A stretch of 64,000 bases of DNA from contig NZ_CP012982.1 in NCBI RefSeq assembly GCF_001411495.1, positions 372,001 to 436,000 of the forward strand, in the 5' to 3' direction. Shown one piece after another: positions 52,753 through 62,880 of this stretch. The position numbers and the translations under genes are program-made. The notes beneath the pieces are model-generated. The model was given only the letters and a program-made list of their open reading frames with translations. It did not search any database and was not told the DNA's origin. The DNA comes from Burkholderia cepacia ATCC 25416. GTDB taxonomy: Bacteria; Pseudomonadota; Gammaproteobacteria; Burkholderiales; Burkholderiaceae. Positions within the stretch are counted from its first letter, which is position 1, and each line of letters begins with the position of its first letter.

Positions 52753-52810
52753 CACAAATTTGTTCTGTATTGCTTCAACGCACCTTTTGAGGCAGGACGG
52801 ATCCTAGCAT

Positions 52811-53425
52811 GGACCTATCAAAAGGCAAGCGCGTGAGTGCGAAGGAGGCCACCGGTGGTTCCGCTGGACGTTCGAGCGCGTCATCGAAGACGTACGTATC
52901 CGAAAAACAAAACTCATCCCTGCAGGACTTTCTGCGCGCGAAGCTGACGATTTGGGCCGTAAATGGGACGTCGAAGTATACGCAATTGCCACGGGAGCAC
53001 GCAAACCGATCGTAACGATTGGCGAATGCGTCCGAATCCACGTTACTGACACGGGTTCCGAATGGAAAGACCTCAAGGGTAGGCTACGGGGTCTTAACAA
53101 AGTACGCCCCCGAGTATGAAGATCAGGATGCGCTTAACCTGTACGACTGGTCGATTCGGTTCGCCGGATTGATGCGTGCGAATTCACTGAGCCAGCATGG
53201 AAAATCAAGGACGAGTGGATTAAGGCTCGCCGGAAGTCAGGCCACTTGGGGGTGAGGTTTCACGATCTCCGCCATAGCGCCGCCTCAGAAATGATCAATA
53301 CCGGCATCGACCTGTATACGGTCTCTTAGGTACCGGGACACGAGACGACTACGTCGACCAAGCGATACGCTCACCTGGTGACCGACCGCCTCGCAGAAAC
53401 CGTCAAGAAGATCGGACGGTCGTGA
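52811..53425 (+). pseudogene. int: Tyrosine integrase pseudogene
   Basis: Fragments in order: KTKLIPAGLSAREADDLGRK and ARKPIVTIGECVRIHV in one frame; KYAPEYEDQDALNLYDWSIR and FAGLMRAN in the next frame. After a missing central domain come ARRKSGHLGVRFHDLRHSAA, SEMINTGIDLYTVS, a TAG, then PGHETTTSTKRYAHLVTDRL ending at 53425. The catalytic HxxR (HDLR), His (PGH) and Tyr (RYAHL) remain visible. It sits beside the tRNA-Sec gene, as expected for the element's own integrase, now inactive. Confidence 0.85.
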
Positions 53426-53446
53426 TCCAGTTGCACGAATCGGGCA

Positions 53447-53475
53447 GAAAAAACCACACCCTTAGCGTAAGGGTG
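53447..53475 (-). terminator. Rho-independent terminator of the sel operon
   Basis: On the minus strand the stem CACCCTTA / TAAGGGTG (8 bp, 3-base loop, 53457-53475) is followed by a short spacer and a run of T (six A at about 53448-53453 on the plus strand). It lies 38 bp past the tRNA-Sec 3' end and inside the prophage end, so the selA-selB-tRNA transcript would stop on element-derived DNA. Confidence 0.7.
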
Positions 53476-53512
53476 CCCCGTTCGGAGCAGCCCAAATCGC
53501 CCGAAACCATTG

Positions 53513-53608
53513 TGGCGGAAGGCAGCCAGAGTCGAACTGACCCGGGAGTGTCTGACACCCCCAACTGGATTTGAAGTCCAGCCGTACCACCGGATACGAA
53601 TGCCTTCC
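53513..53608 (-). tRNA. selC: tRNA-Sec (UCA anticodon)
   Basis: 96 nt including encoded CCA. The 8-bp acceptor stem GGAAGGCA pairs with TGCCTTCC, then G and CCA. The anticodon stem CTGGA/TCCAG holds the loop CTTCAAA with anticodon TCA. A long variable arm (GGGGGTGTC...GACACTCCC) and a T-loop TTCGACT follow. These are the hallmarks of bacterial selenocysteine tRNA. It lies 31 bp downstream of selB on the same strand and has no promoter of its own that I can see. Bases 53542-53576 are repeated exactly at 44562-44596. Confidence 0.97.
53542..53576. repeat. Right attachment core in tRNA-Sec
   Basis: Exact 35-bp direct repeat with 44562-44596, 8,980 bp apart. It covers the variable arm and anticodon arm of the tRNA. 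The intact tRNA at this end was presumably restored by element-borne sequence. Confidence 0.85.
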
Positions 53609-53639
53609 GTCGTGGGAAAAAACAAAGAACAACGAGCGC

Positions 53640-55565
53640 CTACGCCTGAATACCCGCCCAACCGCTGTCAGGCCGCAGGAAGTGAAGATCGCGGTGGAAG
53701 CGAGTATACCCAACCCGGTCGAAGAACTCGAGAATCTGGATCGCACGCTTGCGGCCCAGCCCCGTCGCGTCGCGGAACGTCGCGGCATCGAGCCCGCCGT
53801 CGCGCGACGGCGCGAGATGCGCAACCAGTTCCGCGAGTTCGCGCACGACGTCCGCGTGATAGAACAGGTCGCGCACGACCTGGTGCACGTCGCCGCGCCG
53901 TGCGAGCTTGCGCAGCAAGGTACGCACCGCGTCCTCGGCCGCCCCCGTGTCGCGGGCCAGGTCGCGCACCCATGGCGGATCGAAGCGCCCCGCATGAATC
54001 AGCGGCAGCAGTTGCTGCGCCAGCGCTTCCTCGCGCGGCTCGAGGCTCACCGAATGCGACGGCAAGTGCAGCCACGGCCCGCTTCGCGCCACTTCGCCGC
54101 CGGTCACCAGCGCATCGACGAGCGCGCGCCACAGCGCATCGCCGGCGAGCGGCGCCGCCATCCGCCGCAGCCGCGCGGCGTCGAGCCCCTGCTCGTCGGG
54201 CATGCGCTCGTGATACGCGCGCAGCGTATCGATCGCCCGCGTCTGCAGCGCACGCCAGTGCGCATGGGCAATCACCGCGCCGTCATTCGATGCGGCATCG
54301 CGCTGCCCGATCGCCAGCGCGTCATCCGGCAAAACCAGCGCGTTCGGCGCGAAACCCGTCAGATGCGTGAGCATCGCGCGCGGGACGCCGAGCGGCGCCT
54401 GCGCGAGCAGCGCATCGAGACGCCCTGCGTCGAGCCATTCGGCCAGCGCGTCGAGCCACGCGCGGCGCTGGGGCGTACGACGCTTGCGCGCCGGCCCGAA
54501 CGGGTCGAGCACGCGGCCGCCGCCGACCGTGCGCGTCGCCTGCGGATTGCGGACGATGAACCGGTCGCCCGGCAACGCAAACACCGGCTCGTCGAATACC
54601 AGTTGCACGCGCATCCGCTGGCCGGCCGCAAGCGTATCGCCGTCGAGCAGCGCGACATGCGCGACGCGATGCAGCGTGCCGAGATGCACGTGCAGCGGTG
54701 CCCAGTGCGTGAGCGTCAGCCCCGCATCCGCGAGCAGCGTCAATTCGACGTCGAGACGCGGCGACGTCGCGACGAGCCGCGCATCGGCCACGGTATCGCC
54801 GCGCTCGACATCGGCCTTGTCGACCCCGGCCAGGTTCAGTGCGCAACGCTCGCCCGCGCGGCCGGACTCGACCGGCCGGTTCTGCGCATGGATGCTGCGC
54901 ACGCGCGCCGCGCCGCCCGTGCGCACGATCGCGAGCGTATCGCCGGTCGCGACGCGGCCCGCGAACGCGGTGCCCGTCACGACGGTGCCCTGCCCCGTGA
55001 GCGTAAACACACGATCGACCGCGAGCCGGAACAGCCCGTCGTCGCGGCGGGCGCGCCACGCGATCGCCGCGTCGGCCAGGTGACGCTTCAACGCGGCGAC
55101 ACCCGGATCGTCCACGGCCGTCGCCCGCGTTTCGAAGATCGGCACGCCGGCCAGCGTCGAATCGTTCAGCCATGCGGCGATCTCGTCGCGCACCTCGGCC
55201 ACGCGCGCGGTGTCAACGCGATCGCACTTCGTCAGCGCGACGGCGCCATGCGTGACGCCGAGCAGTTGCAGGATCGCGAGATGCTCGCGCGTCTGCGGCA
55301 TCACGCCGTCGTCGGCGGCAATCACGAGCAGCGCGAAGTCGATCCCGCACGCGCCGGCCGCCATCGTGTGAATCAGCTTCTCGTGGCCCGGCACGTCAAT
55401 CAGGCCGAGCACGTCGCCGTTGTCGAGCGGCGTATACGCATAACCGAGTTCGATCGAGATGCCGCGCGCCTTCTCTTCCTTCAGACGGTCGGTATCGACG
55501 CCCGTCAGCGCGCGCACCAGCGTCGTCTTGCCGTGGTCGATGTGTCCGGCGGTACCGACGATCAT
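53640..55565 (-). CDS. selB: Selenocysteine-specific elongation factor SelB
   Basis: This 641-residue translation GTPase has G1 [19 protein letters not shown] at the N-terminus, the [13 protein letters not shown]3 motif and TKCD G4. EF-Tu-like domains 2 and 3 follow ([18 protein letters not shown]), then C-terminal winged helices that bind the SECIS RNA. It delivers Sec-tRNA to UGA codons, here that of fdoG. The start overlaps the selA stop at ATGA. The longer reading to 56570 runs through selA antisense and is rejected. tRNA-Sec follows directly. Confidence 0.97.
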   Translation of the reverse strand: MIVGTAGHIDHGKTTLVRALTGVDTDRLKEEKARGISIELGYAYTPLDNGDVLGLIDVPGHEKLIHTMAAGACGIDFALLVIAADDGVMPQTREHLAILQLLGVTHGAVALTKCDRVDTARVAEVRDEIAAWLNDSTLAGVPIFETRATAVDDPGVAALKRHLADAAIAWRARRDDGLFRLAVDRVFTLTGQGTVVTGTAFAGRVATGDTLAIVRTGGAARVRSIHAQNRPVESGRAGERCALNLAGVDKADVERGDTVADARLVATSPRLDVELTLLADAGLTLTHWAPLHVHLGTLHRVAHVALLDGDTLAAGQRMRVQLVFDEPVFALPGDRFIVRNPQATRTVGGGRVLDPFGPARKRRTPQRRAWLDALAEWLDAGRLDALLAQAPLGVPRAMLTHLTGFAPNALVLPDDALAIGQRDAASNDGAVIAHAHWRALQTRAIDTLRAYHERMPDEQGLDAARLRRMAAPLAGDALWRALVDALVTGGEVARSGPWLHLPSHSVSLEPREEALAQQLLPLIHAGRFDPPWVRDLARDTGAAEDAVRTLLRKLARRGDVHQVVRDLFYHADVVRELAELVAHLAPSRDGGLDAATFRDATGLGRKRAIQILEFFDRVGYTRFHRDLHFLRPDSGWAGIQA

Positions 55566-57001
55566 GCAGCGGGCCCCGCGAGCGGTACGCATTGCGCGAT
55601 GAACGCCGCCTCGTCGGCCGCTTCGAGGCAGCGCAGGTCGAGCCGCAGCGCGTTGTCGGCCACGCGGCCGATCACCGGGCGCGGCCATTCGCGCAGCCGC
55701 TTCTCGAGCTGCGCGAGCGCGCGGCCGCCGCGCTTGCCGTCCGCCGTGCGCACGACGAGCCCGGCGCTCGGCAGCTGGTCGACCGGCAGCGCACCGCTGC
55801 CGATCTGGCTGAACATCGGCTCGACCGCTACGTCGAAACCGCCGCCGAGCGCGGCCTGCAGCGCCGGACGCACGCGTTCGGCGGCCTCGGCGATCTCGCC
55901 GTGCGGGCGCGTCAGCAGGCGCAGTGTCGTGAGCCGGTCGCGCAGGAACTCGGGGGACTGGTAGAGGCGCAGCACGGGTTCGAGCGCCGCGAGCGTCAGC
56001 TTGCCGACGCGCAGCGCGCGCTTGAGCGGATGTTTCTTGATCTTCGCGATCAGCGCGCGATCGCCGACGATCAGGCCGGCCTGCGGCCCGCCAAGCAGCT
56101 TGTCGCCGCTGAACGTGACAACGTTTGCGCCGGCGGCCACGGTTTCCTGCACGGTCGTCTCGTGCGGCAGGCCCCATTGCGTCAGGTCGGCGAGCGTGCC
56201 GCTGCCGAGATCGACGGCGACCGGCAGCCCGTGCTCGCGCGCGAGCGGCGCGAGTTCGGCGAGCGACGTCTCCTTCGTGAAGCCGCTGATCGCGTAGTTG
56301 CTGCAGTGCACCTTCATCAGCAGCGCGGTGCGCGGGCCGATCGCCTCCGCGTAGTCGCGCAGATGGGTGCGGTTGGTCGTGCCGACTTCGCGCAGCCTGG
56401 CGCCGGCGCGGCTCATGATGTCGGGGATGCGGAATGCGCCGCCGATCTCGACCAGCTCGCCGCGCGACACGACGACTTCCCGCTTCGTCGCCAGCGCCGA
56501 CAGCGCCAGCAGCACGGCCGCCGCGTTGTTGTTGACGACGGTCGCGGCTTCCGCGCCCGTCAGTTCGCACAGCAGATCGTCGATCAGGTCGTCGCGATCG
56601 CCGCGGCGGCCCGTGGCGAGGTCGAATTCGAGGTTGACGGGGCGCGTGAGCGCGTCGACCACCGCGCGCACCGCGTCGTCGGGCAACAGCGCGCGCCCGA
56701 GGTTCGTGTGCAGCACGGTGCCGGTCAGGTTGAACACGGTGCGCACCGCGCCCGCGCTCTGCGCGGCCAGCGCGCGCGCGACGGCCGCGGCGATGCGCGG
56801 TTCGTCGAGCGGTTCGGCCCCCGCCGGATCGTGCTGCGCGGCGGTACGCCAGCGTTCGAGCTCCGCGCGCACCGCGTTCAGCACGCGCGTGCGGCCGTAG
56901 TCGGCGAGCAGCGGTTGCAGCGGCGCCGACGACAGCACGCGCTCGACCGACGGCACACGCGCCAGCACGGCATTCAGTTCATTCAAACCGGGTTCGGTCA
57001 C
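55562..57001 (-). CDS. selA: L-seryl-tRNA(Sec) selenium transferase
   Basis: This 479-residue PLP enzyme converts Ser-tRNA(Sec) to Sec-tRNA(Sec) with selenophosphate. Motifs: [17 protein letters not shown] near residue 90, [13 protein letters not shown] near 155, and the PLP lysine in [17 protein letters not shown] near 300. The start is GTG 57001 with GGAG about ten bases upstream. It forms a two-gene translational pair with selB. SelD, which makes selenophosphate, is not in this window. Confidence 0.97.
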   Translation of the reverse strand: MTEPGLNELNAVLARVPSVERVLSSAPLQPLLADYGRTRVLNAVRAELERWRTAAQHDPAGAEPLDEPRIAAAVARALAAQSAGAVRTVFNLTGTVLHTNLGRALLPDDAVRAVVDALTRPVNLEFDLATGRRGDRDDLIDDLLCELTGAEAATVVNNNAAAVLLALSALATKREVVVSRGELVEIGGAFRIPDIMSRAGARLREVGTTNRTHLRDYAEAIGPRTALLMKVHCSNYAISGFTKETSLAELAPLAREHGLPVAVDLGSGTLADLTQWGLPHETTVQETVAAGANVVTFSGDKLLGGPQAGLIVGDRALIAKIKKHPLKRALRVGKLTLAALEPVLRLYQSPEFLRDRLTTLRLLTRPHGEIAEAAERVRPALQAALGGGFDVAVEPMFSQIGSGALPVDQLPSAGLVVRTADGKRGGRALAQLEKRLREWPRPVIGRVADNALRLDLRCLEAADEAAFIAQCVPLAGPAA

Positions 57002-57074
57002 GTCGTGGTGGCTCCAGTCTCATGCTTCGCAGTCGGCCGGCGCCGGCGCTCGCGCGCCGCCCCGGCCGATGTCG

Positions 57075-58010
57075 TCAATCCGCTTCCCGCGCGACGTCCG
57101 GCCACAGCAGCGGGTTCGGCGAACTGCGCTGGTAACCGGCCTCGTTCATCAGCAGGTCGAGCGTGAGGCTCGCGAGATCGTCCGCCAGCGGCTCGAACTC
57201 GTAGTCCTTGTCCTGATAACCGATCTTGCGATAGGTCTTGCACTCGTCGCACGATTCGGCCTTGACGGCTTCGCTGCCGCCCTCGATCCCGTGATACGCG
57301 ATGCCTTTCGTCGAATCGCAGTGCGAGCACTTCGTGCGCACCATGTGCCACTCGGTCGTGCACAGCCCGCACTGCAGGAAACGGTAGCCCTGGTACTGCC
57401 CGCCGACCCGCACGACGCTCGCGACCGGGTGCGTGCCGCACACGGGGCACAGCCCCGGCTGGTCGAGATACGGGACGTCGGCCGGCGCAACGCAGCTTGC
57501 GAGATCCGTCCAGACGACCTGCAGCGCGGCCATCAGGAACGGCGCGGTGGCCGGGTCGACTTCGGCGAAGCGCAGCGCGAGGATCGCGTCGGCCTGCGCG
57601 TCGAGTTCGGCGGGCGCCATCAGGCGCAGCCGGTCGAGCAGCTTCGCGAGCTGCGGGTTGACGAGCCCGGCGCCTTCGACGCGGTCGAGCAGTTCGTACA
57701 GCACGGCACGCCATTGCGGGTTGCGCTCGCCGTCGAGCGCCGGTATGAGCGGCATCGAATGCTGCTGCGCGAGCGCGATCGCTTCCTTCGACGGCAGCGG
57801 CAGTTCCAGCGTCTGCAGCGTCGCGTGCTGCGCATCGGCGACGGTGGCCATCAGCCGCAGGTAGCCGCTGATCGGGTTCAGGTCGGCCAGCTTGCGCAGC
57901 CGCGCGGCGCGCGCCGAAAACGCGGTGGCGCGCTCCGGCAGGCGAAAGCGCGGGATGGCCGAATGATCGAGTGTCGAGATCTCGGTCGGTTCGAGGATGC
58001 GTTGTGTCAC
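57075..58010 (-). CDS. fdhE: Formate dehydrogenase accessory protein FdhE
   Basis: This 311-residue protein has the FdhE cysteine pattern: PGLCPVCGTHPVAS, FLQCGLCTTEWHMVRTKCSH and a CxxC in ESCDECKTYRKI. These form rubredoxin-like metal sites. FdhE helps mature respiratory formate dehydrogenases at the membrane. GTG 58010 was chosen because GGAAGACATTTTT precedes it; a TTG at 58025 is possible. It lies between fdoI and selA. Confidence 0.93.
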   Translation of the reverse strand: MTQRILEPTEISTLDHSAIPRFRLPERATAFSARAARLRKLADLNPISGYLRLMATVADAQHATLQTLELPLPSKEAIALAQQHSMPLIPALDGERNPQWRAVLYELLDRVEGAGLVNPQLAKLLDRLRLMAPAELDAQADAILALRFAEVDPATAPFLMAALQVVWTDLASCVAPADVPYLDQPGLCPVCGTHPVASVVRVGGQYQGYRFLQCGLCTTEWHMVRTKCSHCDSTKGIAYHGIEGGSEAVKAESCDECKTYRKIGYQDKDYEFEPLADDLASLTLDLLMNEAGYQRSSPNPLLWPDVAREAD

Positions 58011-58118
58011 AAAAATGTCTTCCAAATAAACAAGCGCCGACGCATCGGCGCTTTCGGGCGATTCCGGCGGTTGGCGGAACGGCCCGCCGCAACTGGCGAG
58101 CCGCCCCGCTCCGGTGCG

Positions 58119-58745
58119 TTATTTCACGCTTTCACGGAACCACTTCGGGTGATGCTTGCGAGCCCAGCCCAACGTGACGGTGCCGCGCACCATCGCGCCG
58201 ATCGAGCCCTTCACCCACAACGCCGCGTAAATGTGCACGATGATGCTCGCGATCAGCACGAAGGCCGCCACGGCATGCACGACAGCGGCCGCGCGGATCA
58301 CCCCGATCGGGAAGTAGAACGAGAAGTAACGCCGCCAGATCACGACTCCCGACAGCAGGAGCAGCAACAGGCACGCCACCAGCGTGAAGAATAGCAGCTT
58401 CTGCCCGGCGTTATAGCGCCCGACGGGCGGCAGCTTGTCTTCCTGGTTGGTCAGCACGTCGCCGATCTGCTTCAGCCATTGGCGGTCGTCCGCATCGAGC
58501 GCGTTGTGGTGCCAGAAGCGCACGACCAGGATCGCGAACGACACGAACATCACGAGGCCGACGAACGGATGCAGGATCCGCGTCCACTGGCCGCCGCCGA
58601 ACAGCGCGGTCAGCCAGAACATCGACGGATGAAACAGCGCGAGCCCGGACAGCGCGAGCAGCACGAACGTGATCGCGGTGATCCAGTGGTTCGTGCGCTC
58701 GTTCGGCGTGTAGCGGACGATCAGGTTGGGGTCGTCGTGGTTCAT
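58119..58745 (-). CDS. fdoI: Formate dehydrogenase gamma subunit (cytochrome b556)
   Basis: This 208-residue membrane subunit has four helices and conserved heme-ligand histidines in [32 protein letters not shown] and [20 protein letters not shown]. It passes electrons from FdoH to quinone. It starts at an ATGA overlap with fdoH after AAGGAGGACGCGAA. Reading further upstream to 58901 is spurious. Confidence 0.95.
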   Translation of the reverse strand: MNHDDPNLIVRYTPNERTNHWITAITFVLLALSGLALFHPSMFWLTALFGGGQWTRILHPFVGLVMFVSFAILVVRFWHHNALDADDRQWLKQIGDVLTNQEDKLPPVGRYNAGQKLLFFTLVACLLLLLLSGVVIWRRYFSFYFPIGVIRAAAVVHAVAAFVLIASIIVHIYAALWVKGSIGAMVRGTVTLGWARKHHPKWFRESVK

Positions 58746-59656
58746 TTCGCGTCCTCCTTGATGCGTCGCGCCTCGTCGCGCGCGGCCGATTCTTCCTCTT
58801 CGCTCACCTCGTTCGGACCGACCCGGACATAGTGGAAGAACCCGGCGAGCGCGGTCAGCGCGATGCCGGCCACCGCGAGCGGTTTCGCGATGCCCTTCCA
58901 CAGCTTCACCATCGGGCTGATCGACGGGTTGTCGGGCAGCCCGTGGTACAGCGACGGTTTATCGGCATGGTGCAGCACGTACATCACGTGCGTGCCGCCC
59001 ACGCCCTGCGGGTCGTACAGCCCCGCATGCTCGAAGCCGCGCTCCTTCAGGTCCTCGATCCGCTCCGCCGCGTGCTGCTTCATGTCCTCCTTGGTGCCGA
59101 ACACGATCGCGCCCGTCGGGCAGGTCTTCACGCAGGCCGGTTCCTGGCCGACCGCGACGCGATCGGAACAGAGCGTGCACTTGTACGCGCGATGATCCTT
59201 CTTCGAGATCCGCGGAACGTTGAACGGGCAGCCGGTCACGCAATAGCCGCAACCGATGCAGTTCTCCTCGTGGAAATCGACGATCCCGTTGTTGTACTGC
59301 ACGATCGCGCCCGGCGACGGGCACGCCTTCAGGCAGCCCGGATCCTCGCAGTGCATGCAGCCGTCCTTGCGGATCAGCCACTCGAGGTCGCCCGCCGGGT
59401 TCTCGTATTCGGCGAACCGCATCACCGTCCACGAGTGCTCGGAGAGATCGGCCGGGTTGTCGTACACGCCGACGTTGGTGCCGACTTCGTCGCGCAGGTC
59501 GTTCCACTCCATGCACGCCGTCTGGCATGCCTTGCAGCCGATGCACTTCGATACGTCGATCAGCTTCGCGACGCTCCCGGTCACCGGTTCGCGCACCGTG
59601 GGCGGTGGCGTCGTGGTGGCCGAGACGCGCTTGATATCCAGCGATTGCAATGCCAT
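58742..59656 (-). CDS. fdoH: Formate dehydrogenase iron-sulfur beta subunit
   Basis: This 304-residue subunit has four ferredoxin-type cysteine clusters, including [50 protein letters not shown] and [10 protein letters not shown]-terminal membrane anchor follows ([17 protein letters not shown]). It relays electrons from the catalytic FdoG to FdoI in the periplasm-facing FDH-N/O complex. It overlaps fdoI by 4 bp and follows fdoG by 10 bp. Confidence 0.96.
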   Translation of the reverse strand: MALQSLDIKRVSATTTPPPTVREPVTGSVAKLIDVSKCIGCKACQTACMEWNDLRDEVGTNVGVYDNPADLSEHSWTVMRFAEYENPAGDLEWLIRKDGCMHCEDPGCLKACPSPGAIVQYNNGIVDFHEENCIGCGYCVTGCPFNVPRISKKDHRAYKCTLCSDRVAVGQEPACVKTCPTGAIVFGTKEDMKQHAAERIEDLKERGFEHAGLYDPQGVGGTHVMYVLHHADKPSLYHGLPDNPSISPMVKLWKGIAKPLAVAGIALTALAGFFHYVRVGPNEVSEEEESAARDEARRIKEDAK

Positions 59657-59666
59657 CTCTTTCCCC

Positions 59667-62600
59667 TTACGCCTTTTCGACCTTCACCAGGAACGACTTG
59701 AATTCCGGTGTATAGGAGTTGCCGTCACCCACGGACGGAGTCAGGGTATTCGCGAGATAGCCGGGCTTCGTCAGACCCTTGAAGCCCCAGTGCAACGGGA
59801 CACCGACCGTCTGGACCTTCTTGCCGTCGACCATCAGCGGCTTGATCCGCTTCGTGACGAGAGCGACCGCGATGATGTAGCCGCGCTTGGACGACACCTT
59901 CACGCGCTCGCCATGCGCGACGCCGACTTCCTTCGCGAGGTCTTCGCCGATCTCGACGAATTGCTCGGGCTGGATGATCGCGTTCAGCCGCGCATGCTTG
60001 GTCCAGTAGTGGAAATGCTCGGTCAGCCGGTACGTGGTCGCCGCGTGCGGGAACTCCGGTGCCTGGCCGAACGACGCCCGATCGTCCGGGAACACGCGGG
60101 CGGCCGGGTTGTTCAGCGCCAGCGGGTTGTTCGGGTGCAGCGGGTTCGTGCCGATCGGCGTTTCGAACGGCTCGTAGTGCTCGGGGAACGGGCCTTCGTT
60201 CATCCCCGCACGCGCGAAGAAGCGCGCGACACCTTCCGGATTCATGATGAACGGCCCCATCCCGTTTTCGGGTGGTTCGTCCGCCTTGAAATCGGGGATG
60301 TCGGCGCCCTTCCACGCGCTGCCGTTCCAGCCGATCAGCTTGCGGGTCGGGTCGAACGGCTTGCCGCTCACGTCGCACGATGCGCGGTTGTACAGGATCC
60401 GCCGGTTCGCCGGCCAGGCCCACGCCCAGTTCAGCGTCTGGCCGATGCCGGTCGGATCGGAGTTGTCGCGCCGGCCCATCTGGTTGCCGGCCTGCGTCCA
60501 GGCTCCGCAGAAGATCCAGCAGCCGCTCGCGGTCGTCCCGTCGTCCTTCAGTTGCGCGAACGCGGCCAGCTGCTCGCCCTTCTTCACGAGCGTCTTGGCC
60601 GGGTCCTTCGGATCGGGCAGATCGGCGAGCGCACGGCCGTTGAACTCCATCGCGAGCTCTTCGGGCGTCGGGCTTTCCGGGTTCGCGTACGGCCACGTCA
60701 GGTTGACGATCGGGTCCGGATACTTGCCGCCGTCCGTCTGGTACATCTTGCGCATGCGCAGGAACAGCCCCGACATGATCTCGAGGTCGCTACGCGCTTC
60801 GCCCGGCGGCTCCGCACCCTTCCAGTGCCATTGCAGCACGCGGCTCGAACTCACGAGCGAACCGTTTTCCTCCGCAAAACACGTGGTGGGCAGACGGAAC
60901 ACCTCGGTCTGGATCTTCGACGCGTCGACGTCGTTGTAGTCGCCGTGATGCTTCCAGAACTCGGACGTCTCGGTCGCGAGCGGATCCATGATCACGAGCC
61001 ACTTGAGCTTCGCGAGCCCTGCCGCCGTCTTCACCTTCGACGGCGCCGCCGCGAGCGGGTTGAAGCCCTGGCAGATGTAGCCGTTCATCTTGCCGGCATT
61101 CATCAGCTCGATCGCCTGCAGCAGGTCGTACTGCTTGTCCAGCTTCGGCAGGTAGTCGTAGGCCCAGTTGTTCTCGGCGGTCGCCGCGTCGCCCCACCAG
61201 GACTTCATGAAGCTGACGTGGAAGGCCTTGTAGTTCTTCCAGTAGCTCAACTGGTTCGGCCGCAGCGGCTGCTGCACGCGCTTCTTGATGTAGCCGTCGA
61301 AATCCTGCTCGGCCTGCATCGGCAGCGTCATGTAGCCCGGCAGCAGGTTCGACATCAGCCCGAGGTCGGTCAACCCCTGGATGTTCGAGTGGCCGCGCAG
61401 CGCGTTCATCCCGCCGCCGGCGATGCCGATGTTGCCGAGCAGCAGCTGCACCATCGCGCCGGTGCGGATGATCTGCGCGCCGATCGAGTGGTGCGTCCAG
61501 CCGAGCGCGTACAGCACCGTGCCGGCGCGGCCGGGAACGGCGGTGGTCGCGAGCATCTCGCACACCTTCAGGAACTTCTCCTTCGGCGTGCCGCAGACCT
61601 GCTGGACCATGTCCGCCGTATAGCGCGCGTAGTGCTGCTTCAGCAGGTTGTATACACAGCGCGGATGCTGCAGCGTCGGATCGACCTTCGCGAAGCCGTC
61701 GTCGCCGCGCTCGTAGTCCCAGCTCGATTTGTCCGGGTATGCGTGTTTCTCGGCGTCGTAGCCGGAATAGATGCCGTCGTTGAACGCGAAATCCTCGCGC
61801 ACGATGAACGAGAAGTCCGTGTAGTTCTTCACGTACTCATGCTGGATCTTGTCGTTCGTCAGCAGATAGTTGATCACACCGCCCAGGAAGACGATGTCGG
61901 TGCCGGTGCGGATCGGCGCGTAGTAGTCGGCCACCGAGGCCGTACGCGTAAAGCGCGGGTCGACGACGATCAGCCGCGCCTTGCGGTGCGCCTTCGCCTC
62001 CGTTACCCACTTGAAACCGCACGGATGGGCCTCGGCTGCATTGCCGCCCATCACGAGAATCACGTCCGCGTTCTTGATGTCGACCCAATGGTTCGTCATC
62101 GCTCCACGGCCAAACGTCGGGGCAAGACCTGCCACCGTCGGGCCATGTCAGACACGCGCCTGATTGTCGAATGCGAGCATCCCGAGACTGCGGACCGTCT
62201 TGTGCGTCAGGTAGCCGACCTCGTTGCTGCCCGCCGACGCGGCCAGCATGCCGGTCGTCAGCCAGCGGTTGACCTTCGCACCGTCCTCCGCCGTCTCGAC
62301 GAAGTTCGCGTCGCGGTCGGCCTTCATCAGCTTCGCGATACGGTCGAGCGCGTCGTTCCACGAGATCGGTTCCCACTTGTCCGAGCCGGGCGCGCGATAC
62401 TCGGGGTGCGTCAGGCGGTTCGGGCTGTGGATGAAGTCGATCAGGCTCGCGCCCTTCGGGCACAGCGTGCCGCGATTGACGGGATGGTCGGGATCGCCTT
62501 CGATGTGGATGATGCTCGGCTGCGCGTTCTTCGCGCCGTCTCCGAGGCTGTACATCAGGATGCCGCAACCCACTGAACAGTATGGACAGGTGTTGCGCGT

Positions 62601-62738
62601 TTCGACGGTGCGCGCCAGCTTGTACTGTCGGACTTCGGCGAGCGCTTCGGACGGAGAGAAGCCCATCAGGGCTAGACTCGATCCGGCAAGCGACGTAGCC
62701 GTCACCTTCAGGAACTGGCGCCGGGACATTTGGAGCAT
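59667..62738 (-). CDS. fdoG: Formate dehydrogenase major subunit, selenoprotein
   Basis: 1,023 residues with selenocysteine at about residue 197, encoded by the TGA at 62148-62150. Order: Tat signal [10 protein letters not shown], 4Fe-4S motif [18 protein letters not shown] with later RGTLCPKG, then [26 protein letters not shown], molybdopterin domains and a C-terminal molydopterin-binding domain. It oxidises formate in the periplasm as the catalytic subunit of FDH-N/O. Ordinary gene callers would split it into 62148-62738 and 59667-62135. Start ATG 62738, with alternative 62729. Confidence 0.96.
62104..62150 (-). promoter_or_regulatory. SECIS element of fdoG
   Basis: Immediately after the UGA, the minus strand has a stem ending in GGCAGGTCTTGCC (62121-62133), that is GGCA-GGUCU-UGCC, with outer arms CCGACGGT and a following CCGACG region. 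The apical GGUC loop matches the bacterial SECIS consensus bound by SelB. It overlaps the coding sequence downstream of the Sec codon. Confidence 0.85.
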
Positions 62739-62781
62739 GGCTGGTCTCGGCGTTATTGTGGGGGTGAGGAAACTGAAAGGA

Positions 62782-62787
62782 ATTATA
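62782..62787 (-). promoter_or_regulatory. Candidate -10 box for the fdo operon
   Basis: A perfect TATAAT on the minus strand, 44 bases upstream of the fdoG start, with a weak -35 (CGAACA) 17 bases further upstream. It is the best promoter candidate in the divergent fdoG/yihY region. Confidence 0.5.
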
Positions 62788-62880
62788 GACAGTTCGCGCA
62801 ACTATGTTCGAATCTTCGGATCAATACTGAATTGTCTGATTACCAACGATGACCCGCGTTCCGCGCGCCACCGAACCGTC

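Larger units (their letters stand above)
44533..53576. mobile_element. Prophage remnant integrated at the tRNA-Sec gene
   Basis: About 9 kb between the two tRNA-Sec repeats. It contains phage tail genes, DUF4031, DUF6527 and Lar-like phage accessory genes, a tyrosine integrase next to the tRNA, and two AT-rich cargo genes. Most phage genes carry frameshifts, stops or truncations, so the element is immobile. The layout (integrase beside an intact tRNA, displaced tRNA fragment at the far end) is the usual result of tRNA-targeted integration. Confidence 0.85.

Noticed and set aside
52775..53041. Minus-strand 88-codon frame in the phage end
   Set aside because: Antisense of the integrase N-terminal remnant, without motifs.
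59256..62576. Plus-strand frame of 1,106 codons opposite fdoH and fdoG
   Set aside because: Antisense of confidently identified formate dehydrogenase genes; composition Arg/Val/Leu-rich without domains.
62148..62801. fdoG as a pseudogene interrupted by a stop
   Set aside because: The stop is UGA in the conserved Sec context with a SECIS hairpin, and selA, selB and tRNA-Sec are adjacent.
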